Positions 1 to 5,994 of a stretch of 7,636 nt of DNA are shown here, one piece after another. The translations under genes were made by a program, and so were the position numbers. Every line of letters begins with the position of its first letter. Within the stretch, counting starts at the first letter, position 1. Origin of the DNA: an uncultured Oscillospiraceae bacterium (GTDB lineage: Bacteria > Bacillota > Clostridia > Oscillospirales > Ruminococcaceae); contig USOZ01000080.1 in the NCBI GenBank assembly GCA_900556525.1, forward strand, positions 1 through 7,636. Reading direction: 5' to 3'. The notes under the pieces are model-generated. The model had not been told where the DNA came from. It ran no database searches and saw only the letters and a list, made by a program, of their open reading frames with translations.

Positions 1-8
1 AATCTCCC

Positions 9-497
9 CTATTCGTGACTGTAATCCTGTATCGTTCCCATGGCAAAATGTATTTTCTCTTTTAAATATTCCGTGTTTTCGCCAAGCCCCGCAAGCAGTC
101 GGCACTTCTCCCCGTCAATGCAGTCCGCGCGCGTCGCGACCGCTATCCCGCATACCCCGAAAGCGACCGCCTCGGAATAAAGCTCGCGAAGCCGTTCGAC
201 AGGCGCGTATGTGTTTGTGTGAGCCTGAAAATATGCAATCATCTTCGCGGTCGGGTGTTTCGCCGAAATTCTTTCCTTTTCCTGTTCAAGCTGCCGCGTT
301 ACAGTCCCCGCAGAGGTAAAATATCCGCTTCCCCCGTCGCAGTAAGTGCAGCCGCCAACGCCCTTCGACCCGTCGATATTCGGACAGGTGAACCCGCAGT
401 CGAGTACCGCCTTGAACACTTTTTCGCCGTAAGTGCGACGATTGTGGAAGCTGAGCGTATGATAGCGCTTGTTGTCGTCCGAGTATGCGAACGTCAT
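9..497 (-). CDS. ytqA: YtqA/YhcC-like radical SAM protein, truncated at C-terminus
   Basis: The 162-residue product matches the N-terminal half of the TIGR01212-type radical SAM family (B. subtilis YtqA, E. coli YhcC), whose exact reaction I cannot state. Seen: an N-terminal RYHTL...YGEKVFKA block, a cysteine cluster at C38, C50 and C53 (CPNIDG then GGCTYC) fitting a [4Fe-4S]/SAM site, then IAYFQAHTNTYAP and GIAVATRADCI blocks typical of the family. Family members are usually about 300 or more residues. After residue ~141 (GENT, base 72) the expected VELGLQ-type block is replaced by about 21 unrelated residues and a stop. Bases 1-71 are also AT-rich (about 35% GC) compared with the rest of the gene. 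The start ATG overlaps the walJ stop as ATGA and is preceded by AAGGTGA, so it is probably translationally coupled. I take the gene as broken or chimeric at its 3' end. Confidence 0.75.
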   Translation of the reverse strand: MTFAYSDDNKRYHTLSFHNRRTYGEKVFKAVLDCGFTCPNIDGSKGVGGCTYCDGGSGYFTSAGTVTRQLEQEKERISAKHPTAKMIAYFQAHTNTYAPVERLRELYSEAVAFGVCGIAVATRADCIDGEKCRLLAGLGENTEYLKEKIHFAMGTIQDYSHE

Positions 498-1282
498 ACC
501 GCAATCACCTTGCCGCTGCCATGAACCTCGGCGATTTCAAGCAGAAAATCGCGGTTCACCTGCGCGCCTATCGTGCCGAGAGACGTTATCATGCTGTTGT
601 ACGCAAGCTGCGGCGTGTTGTTCTGCGGGCTGAGGTGTCCGAGAAGAAGCGAGGAAGTCCCGCTTCGGACAAGCTCGCGCGCAAACGCCCCGCTGTCGCC
701 GTTTGAGAGATGACCGCGGTTGGAACGGATACGTTCCTTTAAAACCGTGGGATAGTTCAGATTTCTGATGAGCATTTGCGGGTCGTAGTTGGATTCGAGC
801 AGCACAAACCGACAGCCCAGCAGATTTTCACGAACCTCGGGTGTAACGTGTCCAAGGTCAGTGCAGACCGCCGCCTTTGTGCTGCCCGACGTGAACGTAT
901 AGCCAACGCTTTCGGCGCTGTCATGCGGCGTATGGAACGCCTGTGCAGAGAACGAAATCGGCGCTTCGGAGATCTCCCCGATAAGGTGAAGATTTGTTGG
1001 GCGCGAGACTTTTTCGCCCGAAATAAGCCTGTCCATAGTGCCCTCGGAGGCATACACGGGAATGTCTGTGTTCTTTGTGAGCTGGAGCAGCCCCGCGATA
1101 TGGTCGGTATGCTCGTGCGTGATGAAAACCGCCTTAATATCGTCAAGGCTGCGGTCGATCTTCGCCAGCCCGTCGCGCAGCGCCCTGAAGCTGCACCCTG
1201 CGTCAACCAGAACACCCTCGCCGCCCTGCTCTATATAAGTGCAGTTCGCCTTGCTTGAGCTGCACAGTGATACAATTCGCAT
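494..1282 (-). CDS. walJ: WalJ/YycJ-type MBL-fold metallohydrolase
   Basis: The 262-residue product is a metallo-beta-lactamase-fold protein of the WalJ (YycJ, VicX) type, cytoplasmic, described in Firmicutes as a DNA exonuclease-like enzyme linked to the coordination of cell division and wall synthesis. Seen: N-terminal MRIVSLCSSSKANCTYIE, the metal motif HEHTDH at residues 56-61, a later CTDLGH carrying another likely metal ligand, LESNYD, and a C-terminal LLLGHLS block with a further His. The length fits the family (about 260). I chose the ATG at 1280-1282 because GAGG lies 6-9 nt upstream and the family begins MRIVSLCSSS; an in-frame ATG at 1315 would add 11 unconserved residues and lies in a hairpin. 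It sits 58 nt downstream of murA and overlaps the following radical SAM gene by ATGA. Other walJ genes often lie with walRK, which are not seen here. Confidence 0.88.
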   Translation of the reverse strand: MRIVSLCSSSKANCTYIEQGGEGVLVDAGCSFRALRDGLAKIDRSLDDIKAVFITHEHTDHIAGLLQLTKNTDIPVYASEGTMDRLISGEKVSRPTNLHLIGEISEAPISFSAQAFHTPHDSAESVGYTFTSGSTKAAVCTDLGHVTPEVRENLLGCRFVLLESNYDPQMLIRNLNYPTVLKERIRSNRGHLSNGDSGAFARELVRSGTSSLLLGHLSPQNNTPQLAYNSMITSLGTIGAQVNRDFLLEIAEVHGSGKVIAV

Positions 1283-1294
1283 ATGTAACCTCAT

Positions 1295-1330
1295 AAAAAT
1301 GGCGGGAAATCCCATTTGTTCATTCCCGCC
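1295..1330 (-). terminator. Hairpin with short T-run between murA and walJ
   Basis: Bases 1301-1308 (GGCGGGAA) pair perfectly with 1323-1330 around a 14-nt loop. Read on the minus strand, the stem is followed by ATTTTTA. It begins 10 nt after the murA stop and ends just before the walJ ribosome binding site. The T-run is only five long, so it may be a leaky terminator that attenuates murA-to-walJ read-through rather than a full stop. Confidence 0.55.
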
Positions 1331-1340
1331 CTGTCTTATA

Positions 1341-2621
1341 TTATAATGCTTTTCTGATCGCGTCGGGGAAAGTGCGCTTTGTAATATCCGCGCCCATTTT
1401 CCGAAGCTTTAAATCCATGTTTTCATAGCCGCGCTCGATATGATAAATGTCCTCTATCTCGGTCGTTCCCTGTGTGCTGAGTCCCGCGATTATAAGCGCT
1501 GCTCCCGCGCGAAGGTCAGCCGCCTTAACGGGCGCGCCCGTGAGGTGATCCACGCCCTCAATTACCGCAACCTTTCCGTCTACGGAAATATCCGCGCCCA
1601 TTCGGCGAAGCTCGTCCGCATATCTGAAACGGTTGTCGAAAATGCCCTCGTTTATGATGCTTGTCCCTTTTGCAAGAGTGAGCAGAGCGGCAAGCTGCGG
1701 CTGCATATCGGTCGGAAAGCCGGGGTGCGGCATTGTCTTTACCGAAATACGCTCGTAAGAATCCTGCCCGATAACGCGCACGCTGTCGTCATACTCCATA
1801 ACTACCACGCCTATTTTGCGCAGCTTAGAGGTAATAGGTTCGAGGTGCTTCGGGATAACGTTTTTGATTATCGCGTCGCCTTTGGTTGCGGCAACCGCAA
1901 TCATGAATGTTCCCGCCTCAATCTGGTCGGGAATGATCGAATAGTTCGCGCCGTGAAGGTGCGGAACGCCCTTTATTTTGATAACGTCGGTGCCTGCGCC
2001 CATAATATCGGCGCCCATCGAGTTAAGGAAATTCGCGAGGTCAACAATGTGCGGCTCTTTTGCCGCATTTTCAAGAATGGTAAGCCCCTCCGCCTTTACT
2101 GCGGCGAGCATGGCGTTTATTGTAGCGCCGACGGAAACTTTATCGAAGTAAACCTGCGTTCCGAAAAGAAAATCCGCCTGAATATCAACGATACCGTGTT
2201 CGATAGTGCATTTTGCACCGAGCGCGCGGAAGCATTTAAGGTGCTGATCCATCGGTCTGTCGCCGAGGTCGCAGCCGCCCGGCATAGGAACGCGGGCATG
2301 ACGGAATTTGCTGAGCAAAGTTCCCAAAAAATAATAGGAAGCGCGCATAGAACGCGCAAGCTCATAGGGAACGGCAACATCGCGGACATTTTTCGGGTCA
2401 ATGCGTATCGTGGAATTGTTCAGCACGGTAACCTCCGCGCCAAGCTCCCGCAGAATACGCAGGTCGATCGAAACATCGTTAATGTTCGGAACATTTTCAA
2501 GTGTACAAGGTTCGTCAGCGAGCAGAGCCGCCGGGATGATCGCAACCGCCGCATTTTTTGCGCCGCTTATCTCAACTTCGCCGGTCAGACGCTTTCCGCC
2601 GTTTATAATAAATTTTTCCAA
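1341..2621 (-). CDS. murA: UDP-N-acetylglucosamine 1-carboxyvinyltransferase MurA
   Basis: This 426-residue cytoplasmic enzyme transfers enolpyruvate from PEP to UDP-GlcNAc, the first committed step of peptidoglycan synthesis and the target of fosfomycin. Seen: GAKNA with K22 and N23 at the same numbers as E. coli MurA, the active-site loop PGGCDLGDRP with Cys117 (fosfomycin-sensitive type, Cys rather than Asp) and Arg122, GFPTDMQPQ with the catalytic Asp, and ADLRAGAAL near the C-terminus with the conserved Arg. Length is normal (about 417-436). I chose the TTG at 2619-2621 because AGAGG lies about 8 nt upstream and the product then begins (M)EKFIINGG as in the family; an ATG at 2672 would add 17 residues with no family match. 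It is preceded by a long untranslated leader and promoter, and followed by a hairpin and walJ. Many Firmicutes have two murA paralogues; I cannot tell which this is. Confidence 0.95.
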   Translation of the reverse strand: MEKFIINGGKRLTGEVEISGAKNAAVAIIPAALLADEPCTLENVPNINDVSIDLRILRELGAEVTVLNNSTIRIDPKNVRDVAVPYELARSMRASYYFLGTLLSKFRHARVPMPGGCDLGDRPMDQHLKCFRALGAKCTIEHGIVDIQADFLFGTQVYFDKVSVGATINAMLAAVKAEGLTILENAAKEPHIVDLANFLNSMGADIMGAGTDVIKIKGVPHLHGANYSIIPDQIEAGTFMIAVAATKGDAIIKNVIPKHLEPITSKLRKIGVVVMEYDDSVRVIGQDSYERISVKTMPHPGFPTDMQPQLAALLTLAKGTSIINEGIFDNRFRYADELRRMGADISVDGKVAVIEGVDHLTGAPVKAADLRAGAALIIAGLSTQGTTEIEDIYHIERGYENMDLKLRKMGADITKRTFPDAIRKAL

Positions 2622-2664
2622 AATATTACCTCTTGAAGTTTTATTTTTGCCGCCTATTCCCCAT

Positions 2665-2702
2665 CTGCACAAGCGCAGAAAAGCGGCGCAGTGCGTTTGC
2701 AG
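2665..2702 (-). other. Imperfect hairpin in the murA leader
   Basis: CTGCA at 2665-2669 pairs with TGCAG at 2698-2702, and the interior pairs in part (2673-2676 with 2691-2694, one wobble). It lies between the murA promoter and the start codon. It has no T-run and does not match a riboswitch class that I know. It may only be a weak structure. Confidence 0.25.
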
Positions 2703-2798
2703 AGGAGCAAAAGCACCGCCTGAATGGTATCCCGATAAAAAGAAATGCCTGATTTATCTTTATCCGGACACCGCGATACAAGGCACGCTTATTGGTAT

Positions 2799-2807
2799 AT
2801 TATAACA
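2799..2807 (-). promoter_or_regulatory. Extended -10 promoter element upstream of murA
   Basis: The minus strand reads TGTTATAAT, a perfect TATAAT at 2804-2799 with the TGn extension just upstream. No good -35 hexamer is present at 16-18 bp (TTTTCT at 17 bp is poor), which is tolerable for an extended -10 promoter. Transcription would start near 2792 and give a leader of about 170 nt before the TTG start of murA. Confidence 0.55.
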
Positions 2808-2866
2808 CATAACGCGCCGAAAGAAAAGTCTTTTTTAACAAAATCTACGTTTTCACCATATATTTT

Positions 2867-2902
2867 TGACATTTCATCGGAATATATGCGGCAAAAATGT
2901 CA
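2867..2902. repeat. 8-bp inverted repeat upstream of the murA promoter
   Basis: TGACATTT at 2867-2874 and AAATGTCA at 2895-2902 form a perfect 8-bp dyad separated by 20 bases, about 60-100 bp upstream of the murA -10 element. It could be an operator or chance in AT-rich DNA; nothing identifies a regulator. Confidence 0.25.
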
Positions 2903-2969
2903 GCTTCGGTTTCCAAAAATATATTAAGTAATAAATTTCAGCTTCAAAGCCCTATTTTACGGGAAACAA

Positions 2970-3004
2970 TGCGTCGGTTCGACATAATTGCATGAACCGA
3001 CGCA
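2970..3004 (-). terminator. Rho-independent terminator after the cyclophilin genes
   Basis: Bases 2970-2980 (TGCGTCGGTTC) pair perfectly over 11 bp with 2994-3004 (GAACCGACGCA) around a 13-nt loop. On the minus strand the stem is followed by TTGTTT, an imperfect but T-rich tract. It lies about 70 nt beyond the stop of the second cyclophilin gene and is well placed to end that transcript before the murA promoter. Confidence 0.65.
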
Positions 3005-3072
3005 AAGCAAATTCTATTTGTGCATAATTACCAAAAACGTATGTATCAAAACCTTATTTTCAGAATAAACGG

Positions 3073-4032
3073 TCAATCCGCCGATGTTTCAATGCTAACG
3101 AGCGTGTCGAGCGAATGTTCGGTAACTGGGGCTGTCGTTTCGGCGGGAGTTGTTGTTTCAACCGTTTCGGCAACTATCTGCGTTGTCGTGGTGGTCTTGC
3201 TGCCCTTTTTCGTTGTAGTTTCTTCCGTCTGAACAGGCTCGATGCGGATTATTTCCACATTTTCAATAACTATCGCGTCAAGAGGCTTTGACGAAATCCC
3301 CTCGCGGTCGTCAATTTCGTTTCCCGTAACGACCTCGCATGACGAAATTTTTTCAAGCACGTCGAATCCGTCGATAACCTGCCCGAAAACAGTTTCCTTT
3401 CCGTCCAGCTCATACAGACCGCCCTTTGCTTCGTATTTTTCGAGCACAGGCTGCGGGATTTTCTTGAGGTTATTCAGATATTCCTCATAGGTTTTCTTGT
3501 CCTCGGGAAGAAGCCTTGAAACGATCGACTCGTCCGCGAGCTGCTCCGAAAGATTTTCTATCGCGCCGGTTATATTCTGCGGAGTTTTATTGTCAACAAT
3601 GTAAAACTGCGCAAAACTGCCCTTTGAGTTTGCCGCGAAGCAAAGCGCGCCGTAAAAATGCCTTGCGTTTTCGTTCACTTCTATCGGCACATAATCCGCG
3701 TCGGGGATTTCGCCGTCCGTTCCGTCGCCGTTGAGCGAACCGCCCTGGATCGCAAAATTGTCAATAACGCGGTGGATCGTTTTCATGTCGTAGTAGTCAC
3801 GTTCGGCAAGCTCGATAAACTTTTCGACCGACTTCGGTGCCGCCTCGGGGAACAGCTTAGCCGTAATGTCGCCGTAGTCCATAATGCTTATGACCGCGTA
3901 AACGTCGCCGTCCTCAAGCTTTACGTCGCCGATATTTCCGACTGCCTTTTTCTCGCCGCCGCAGCCCGCAGCCGTGCAAATAAGCGCCGCTGCCGCCGTT
4001 AGTGCCGCAACTTTTTTCAGATAACCTCTCAT
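3073..4032 (-). CDS. Lipoprotein cyclophilin-type peptidyl-prolyl isomerase with Thr-rich tail
   Basis: The 319-residue product is a predicted exported lipoprotein that would catalyse cis-trans isomerisation of prolyl bonds outside the membrane, helping secreted proteins fold. Seen: a charged N-terminus and hydrophobic segment (residues 3-20) ending in a lipobox AAGC with Cys24 as the lipidated residue; a cyclophilin domain from about 45 to 260 with IHRVIDNFAIQGG (Arg88, Phe93 and Gln96 match the catalytic Arg, Phe and Gln of cyclophilins), SFAQFYIV and KETVFGQVIDGF; an insertion of about 50 residues before VFGQ, common in clostridial members; and, from about 267, a Thr/Glu/Pro-rich low-complexity tail with runs such as TTTTT. 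The tail may be a wall-spanning or glycosylated stretch (inference). The ATG overlaps the upstream gene's stop (ATGA), with GGAGAGGGGG about 9 nt upstream, so the pair is coupled. A terminator follows. Confidence 0.88.
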   Translation of the reverse strand: MRGYLKKVAALTAAAALICTAAGCGGEKKAVGNIGDVKLEDGDVYAVISIMDYGDITAKLFPEAAPKSVEKFIELAERDYYDMKTIHRVIDNFAIQGGSLNGDGTDGEIPDADYVPIEVNENARHFYGALCFAANSKGSFAQFYIVDNKTPQNITGAIENLSEQLADESIVSRLLPEDKKTYEEYLNNLKKIPQPVLEKYEAKGGLYELDGKETVFGQVIDGFDVLEKISSCEVVTGNEIDDREGISSKPLDAIVIENVEIIRIEPVQTEETTTKKGSKTTTTTQIVAETVETTTPAETTAPVTEHSLDTLVSIETSAD

Positions 4033-4793
4033 TCGGAAGTCCCCCTCTCCGCCGCGTGATATTCGCCTATCGTTATGCTTTTCACCTTTATTTCTTCAAC
4101 CGGACGCGCAGTTTCCTCGTCGACCTCCGAAGTCGCAATGTCCTCGATAACGTCGAAGCCCGAAATTGCCTGTCCGAAAACGGTATAGCTGCCCGCAATG
4201 TGGATAACTCCGCCTTTTTCAATATACTTATCGATCACTTCGTCGGGTACGCGGCGGTTTCCGTCGCTGTCCTTGAACGAGCGCAGTTCTTCAAGCTCCT
4301 CGTCGGTAAGGTTCTTGTTGTTCACCACGAAAAATCTGCTGTCGCCATAGCCGGCGTTGCCGTTGAACGAACAAAGCGCGCCCTTGAATGTCCAGAGATT
4401 TACCGAATATTCATTCGGGATAAGCTTTCCGTCGTTGGTATAGCCCTGCGTTCCCTCTTCGTTGCACGCGCCCGTAAGAAACAGCGCCTGCTCGAAAAGC
4501 CCGTAAATGTCCTTATCGTTGTAGAAGCCCTCGTTCGCGCGGTTCACGAAATTGTCGACCGTATTCGGCGCGTATTCGGGATAAAGCACGGCTTCGATAG
4601 TACCCTTTGTGGTTTCGATAACGGCAAGCGGCTGTCCCTCGTATGGGTCGTTGAACTGGACGAATTCCATTTGGCTGTAATCATAGCCCGCGATACCGTT
4701 GGTCACGCCCGAGCTTGAGCCGAAAAGCGAACAGCCCGACAGAGCAAGCACGCCTGCGGAAACGATTGCCGCTATACATTTTTTTAACTTCAT
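4029..4793 (-). CDS. Lipoprotein cyclophilin-fold protein lacking catalytic residues
   Basis: The 254-residue product has a strong lipoprotein signal (MKLKKCIAAIVSAG..., lipobox LSGC, Cys21) and then a cyclophilin-like domain with LAVIETTKGTIEAVLYPEYAPNT, SRFFVVNN and YTVFGQAISGFDVIE. It aligns block by block with the next gene, including the insertion before VFGQ. Where that gene reads IHRVIDNFAIQGG, this one reads IYGLFEQALFLTG, so the catalytic Arg, Phe and Gln are replaced by Gly98, Ala103 and Leu106. I infer a fold kept for binding or scaffolding, with little or no isomerase activity. The start has AAAGGAA about 6 nt upstream. It is the first gene after a strong promoter (4837-4865) and overlaps its partner by ATGA, which suggests that the two work together, perhaps as a complex or chaperone pair. 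It probably arose by tandem duplication. Confidence 0.82.
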   Translation of the reverse strand: MKLKKCIAAIVSAGVLALSGCSLFGSSSGVTNGIAGYDYSQMEFVQFNDPYEGQPLAVIETTKGTIEAVLYPEYAPNTVDNFVNRANEGFYNDKDIYGLFEQALFLTGACNEEGTQGYTNDGKLIPNEYSVNLWTFKGALCSFNGNAGYGDSRFFVVNNKNLTDEELEELRSFKDSDGNRRVPDEVIDKYIEKGGVIHIAGSYTVFGQAISGFDVIEDIATSEVDEETARPVEEIKVKSITIGEYHAAERGTSE

Positions 4794-4836
4794 TTATTTT
4801 CCTTTCACGGTATAAACATTTCTATAATATGCTATT

Positions 4837-4865
4837 ATTATAATACCTTTTTGCACTTTCGTCAA
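4837..4865 (-). promoter_or_regulatory. Sigma-A-type promoter of the cyclophilin pair
   Basis: On the minus strand TTGACG (4865-4860) and TATAAT (4842-4837) are separated by exactly 17 bp. The -35 hexamer contains the TGA stop codon of cysS, so coding end and promoter share bases. Transcription would begin near 4830, about 37 nt before the first cyclophilin start. A second TATTATA lies at 4822-4828. Confidence 0.75.
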
Positions 4866-5308
4866 GCCTTGCGGATATTTGTTCCCTGCCTTGTTTCCTC
4901 GATAACATAGCCGAGCTGCGTGATTTTTTCTCTCAGCTCGTCTGCGAGCGCGAAATTCTTCGCTTTTCTCGCCTCCGCGCGCTGAGCCGCAAGGTCACGC
5001 ACCTCCTGCGGAATGTCGTCTGCCTTTTCTTCGGTATTCGCTCCGCGCTGTGCCGCTTCAATAAGGTCGAGCGACAGAACCTTGTCATATTCGCGGATAA
5101 GCGCGAGCTTCGTTGCCGCCGTAGTATCCGCCTTGAGCGCGTCGTAAAGCGCGGTTATCGCAAGAGAAGTGTTCAGGTCGTTATCCAGCGCCTCGCGGAA
5201 GCCTTTCATCAGCTCGTCGTACTTCGCCTGTTCGATCTCGCCCTTCCACATTCTCCACCTCAACACGAACGACGGCAAGATGAGCAAGTCGAAGGGCGAA
5301 TTCCTCAC
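4862..5308 (-). CDS. cysS: Cysteinyl-tRNA synthetase, 3' fragment
   Basis: The last ~127 residues, from KGEIEQAKYDELMKGF (about base 5243) to the stop, match the C-terminal helical and anticodon-binding part of CysRS: EALDNDLNTSLAITALYDAL, then AQRAEARKAKNFALADELR and the terminal LGYVIEETRQGTNIRK. Residues before that (bases 5244-5308 on this strand) are the antisense of an inverted cysS segment and not real protein. There is no plausible ribosome binding site at the ATG at 5308. The ATG is a chance codon, so this is the detached tail of the cysS begun at 5988. Its stop codon lies inside the -35 box of the next transcription unit. Confidence 0.85.
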   Translation of the reverse strand: MRNSPFDLLILPSFVLRWRMWKGEIEQAKYDELMKGFREALDNDLNTSLAITALYDALKADTTAATKLALIREYDKVLSLDLIEAAQRGANTEEKADDIPQEVRDLAAQRAEARKAKNFALADELREKITQLGYVIEETRQGTNIRKA

Positions 5309-5340
5309 CGTTTCGCTGCTCGAAGAAAAGGGCTATAACC
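5244..5340 (+). pseudogene. cysS: Inverted cysS segment carrying the KMSKS motif
   Basis: Read on the plus strand, 5244-5339 encodes FHILHLNTNDGKMSKSK followed by GEFLTVSLLEEKGYN. This is the CysRS segment around the ATP-binding KMSKS loop (ATG of the motif at 5280-5282). The rest of cysS, on both sides, is on the minus strand. The segment has no start or stop of its own. At its right edge it meets the minus-strand gene inside a small palindrome (GGCTA at 5331-5335, TAGCC at 5345-5349). It is either a genuine local inversion with deletions or a fold-back assembly or amplification artefact. Confidence 0.85.
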
Positions 5341-5988
5341 GGGGTAGCCGACGCCCCACGGGCTGTCCCATTTAAGCTCCTGATCGTCAAATTTCGATTT
5401 CGTGAACCAGAGGACAAAGTCCGCCTTGTTGCGCTTATTCGAGTCCTCTTCAACGCCCTCGCGAACCCCGACCGCAAGGTCCTCCTCCTTAAAATCGTTG
5501 AAAACGTAATACTGCTTGAGCTTCGAGGTATCGAAGTAGATATTTCCGCCCGCTTCATAAGCGTAGCCCTTTTCGATAAGCGCGGAAATGACCTTTATAA
5601 AATCGGGAATGCAGTGTGTCGCGGGTTCAACAACATCCGGACGCTTGATATTCAGCTTTTTGCAGTCCTCAAAGAATGCGTTCGTATAAAATTCCGCTAT
5701 CTCCATGACGGTTTTGTGTTCGCGCTTTGCGCCCTTGAGCATCTTATCGTCGCCCGTGTCGCCGTCGCTCGTCAGGTGTCCTACGTCGGTAATGTTCATT
5801 ACGCGCTTTACGTCATAGCCGACAAAACGCAGATACTTTTCGAGAACGTCCTCCATGATATAGCTGCGCAGGTTTCCGATATGCGCGTAATGATATACCG
5901 TCGGGCCGCAGGTGTACATACTCACCTTGCCCTCGAAGCGCGGTACAAATTCTTCCTTTTTTCTTGAAGCCGTATTATAAAGCTGCAT
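5305..5988 (-). CDS. cysS: Cysteinyl-tRNA synthetase, 5' fragment
   Basis: CysRS charges tRNA-Cys with cysteine in the cytoplasm. The first ~217 residues match the family: MQLYNTASRKKEEF, the zinc ligand Cys27 in CGPTVY, the HIGN signature at 36-39 (class I HIGH motif), MNITDVGHLTSDGD, and KADFVLWFTKSKFDD to WDSPWGVGYPG. The normal continuation WHIECSAM, with the second zinc Cys, and the HHTNEIAQSE-type zinc His/Glu block are missing; after GYPG come about ten meaningless residues and a stop, made by the antisense of an inverted cysS piece. Full-length CysRS is about 465 residues, so as written the gene cannot give an active enzyme. The ATG follows the cysE stop by 6 nt with AAGGAAGG inside the cysE end, so the two are co-transcribed under the T-box leader. 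An essential gene broken this way suggests an artefact, unless another copy exists. Confidence 0.88.
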   Translation of the reverse strand: MQLYNTASRKKEEFVPRFEGKVSMYTCGPTVYHYAHIGNLRSYIMEDVLEKYLRFVGYDVKRVMNITDVGHLTSDGDTGDDKMLKGAKREHKTVMEIAEFYTNAFFEDCKKLNIKRPDVVEPATHCIPDFIKVISALIEKGYAYEAGGNIYFDTSKLKQYYVFNDFKEEDLAVGVREGVEEDSNKRNKADFVLWFTKSKFDDQELKWDSPWGVGYPGYSPFLRAAKR

Positions 5989-5994
5989 TTTAAA

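Larger units (their letters stand above)
2622..3072. other. 451-bp non-coding region between the cyclophilin unit and murA
   Basis: I see no gene here. From the right it holds the terminator of the cyclophilin unit (2970-3004), an AT-rich stretch with an 8-bp inverted repeat (2867-2902), a TATAAT promoter element for murA (2799-2807), and a leader of about 170 nt with an imperfect hairpin at 2665-2702. The small plus-strand frames in it start and end without ribosome binding sites and look like chance. Confidence 0.6.

Noticed and set aside
1..71. 13-base match between bases near 46-58 (minus) and the sigK region near 7409
   Set aside because: GAAAATACATTTT is short and AT-rich, and similarity does not extend on either side; taken as chance.
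1440..2636. Long plus-strand open frame opposite murA
   Set aside because: It is the antisense shadow of a well-conserved murA, has no ribosome binding site and resembles no family.
2665..2702. Possible riboswitch in the murA leader
   Set aside because: Only one imperfect hairpin is visible, with no terminator and no conserved motif that I recognise.
4002..4718. 238-codon plus-strand frame opposite the first cyclophilin gene
   Set aside because: It is a shadow frame of a real gene with a clear signal peptide and ribosome binding site on the other strand.
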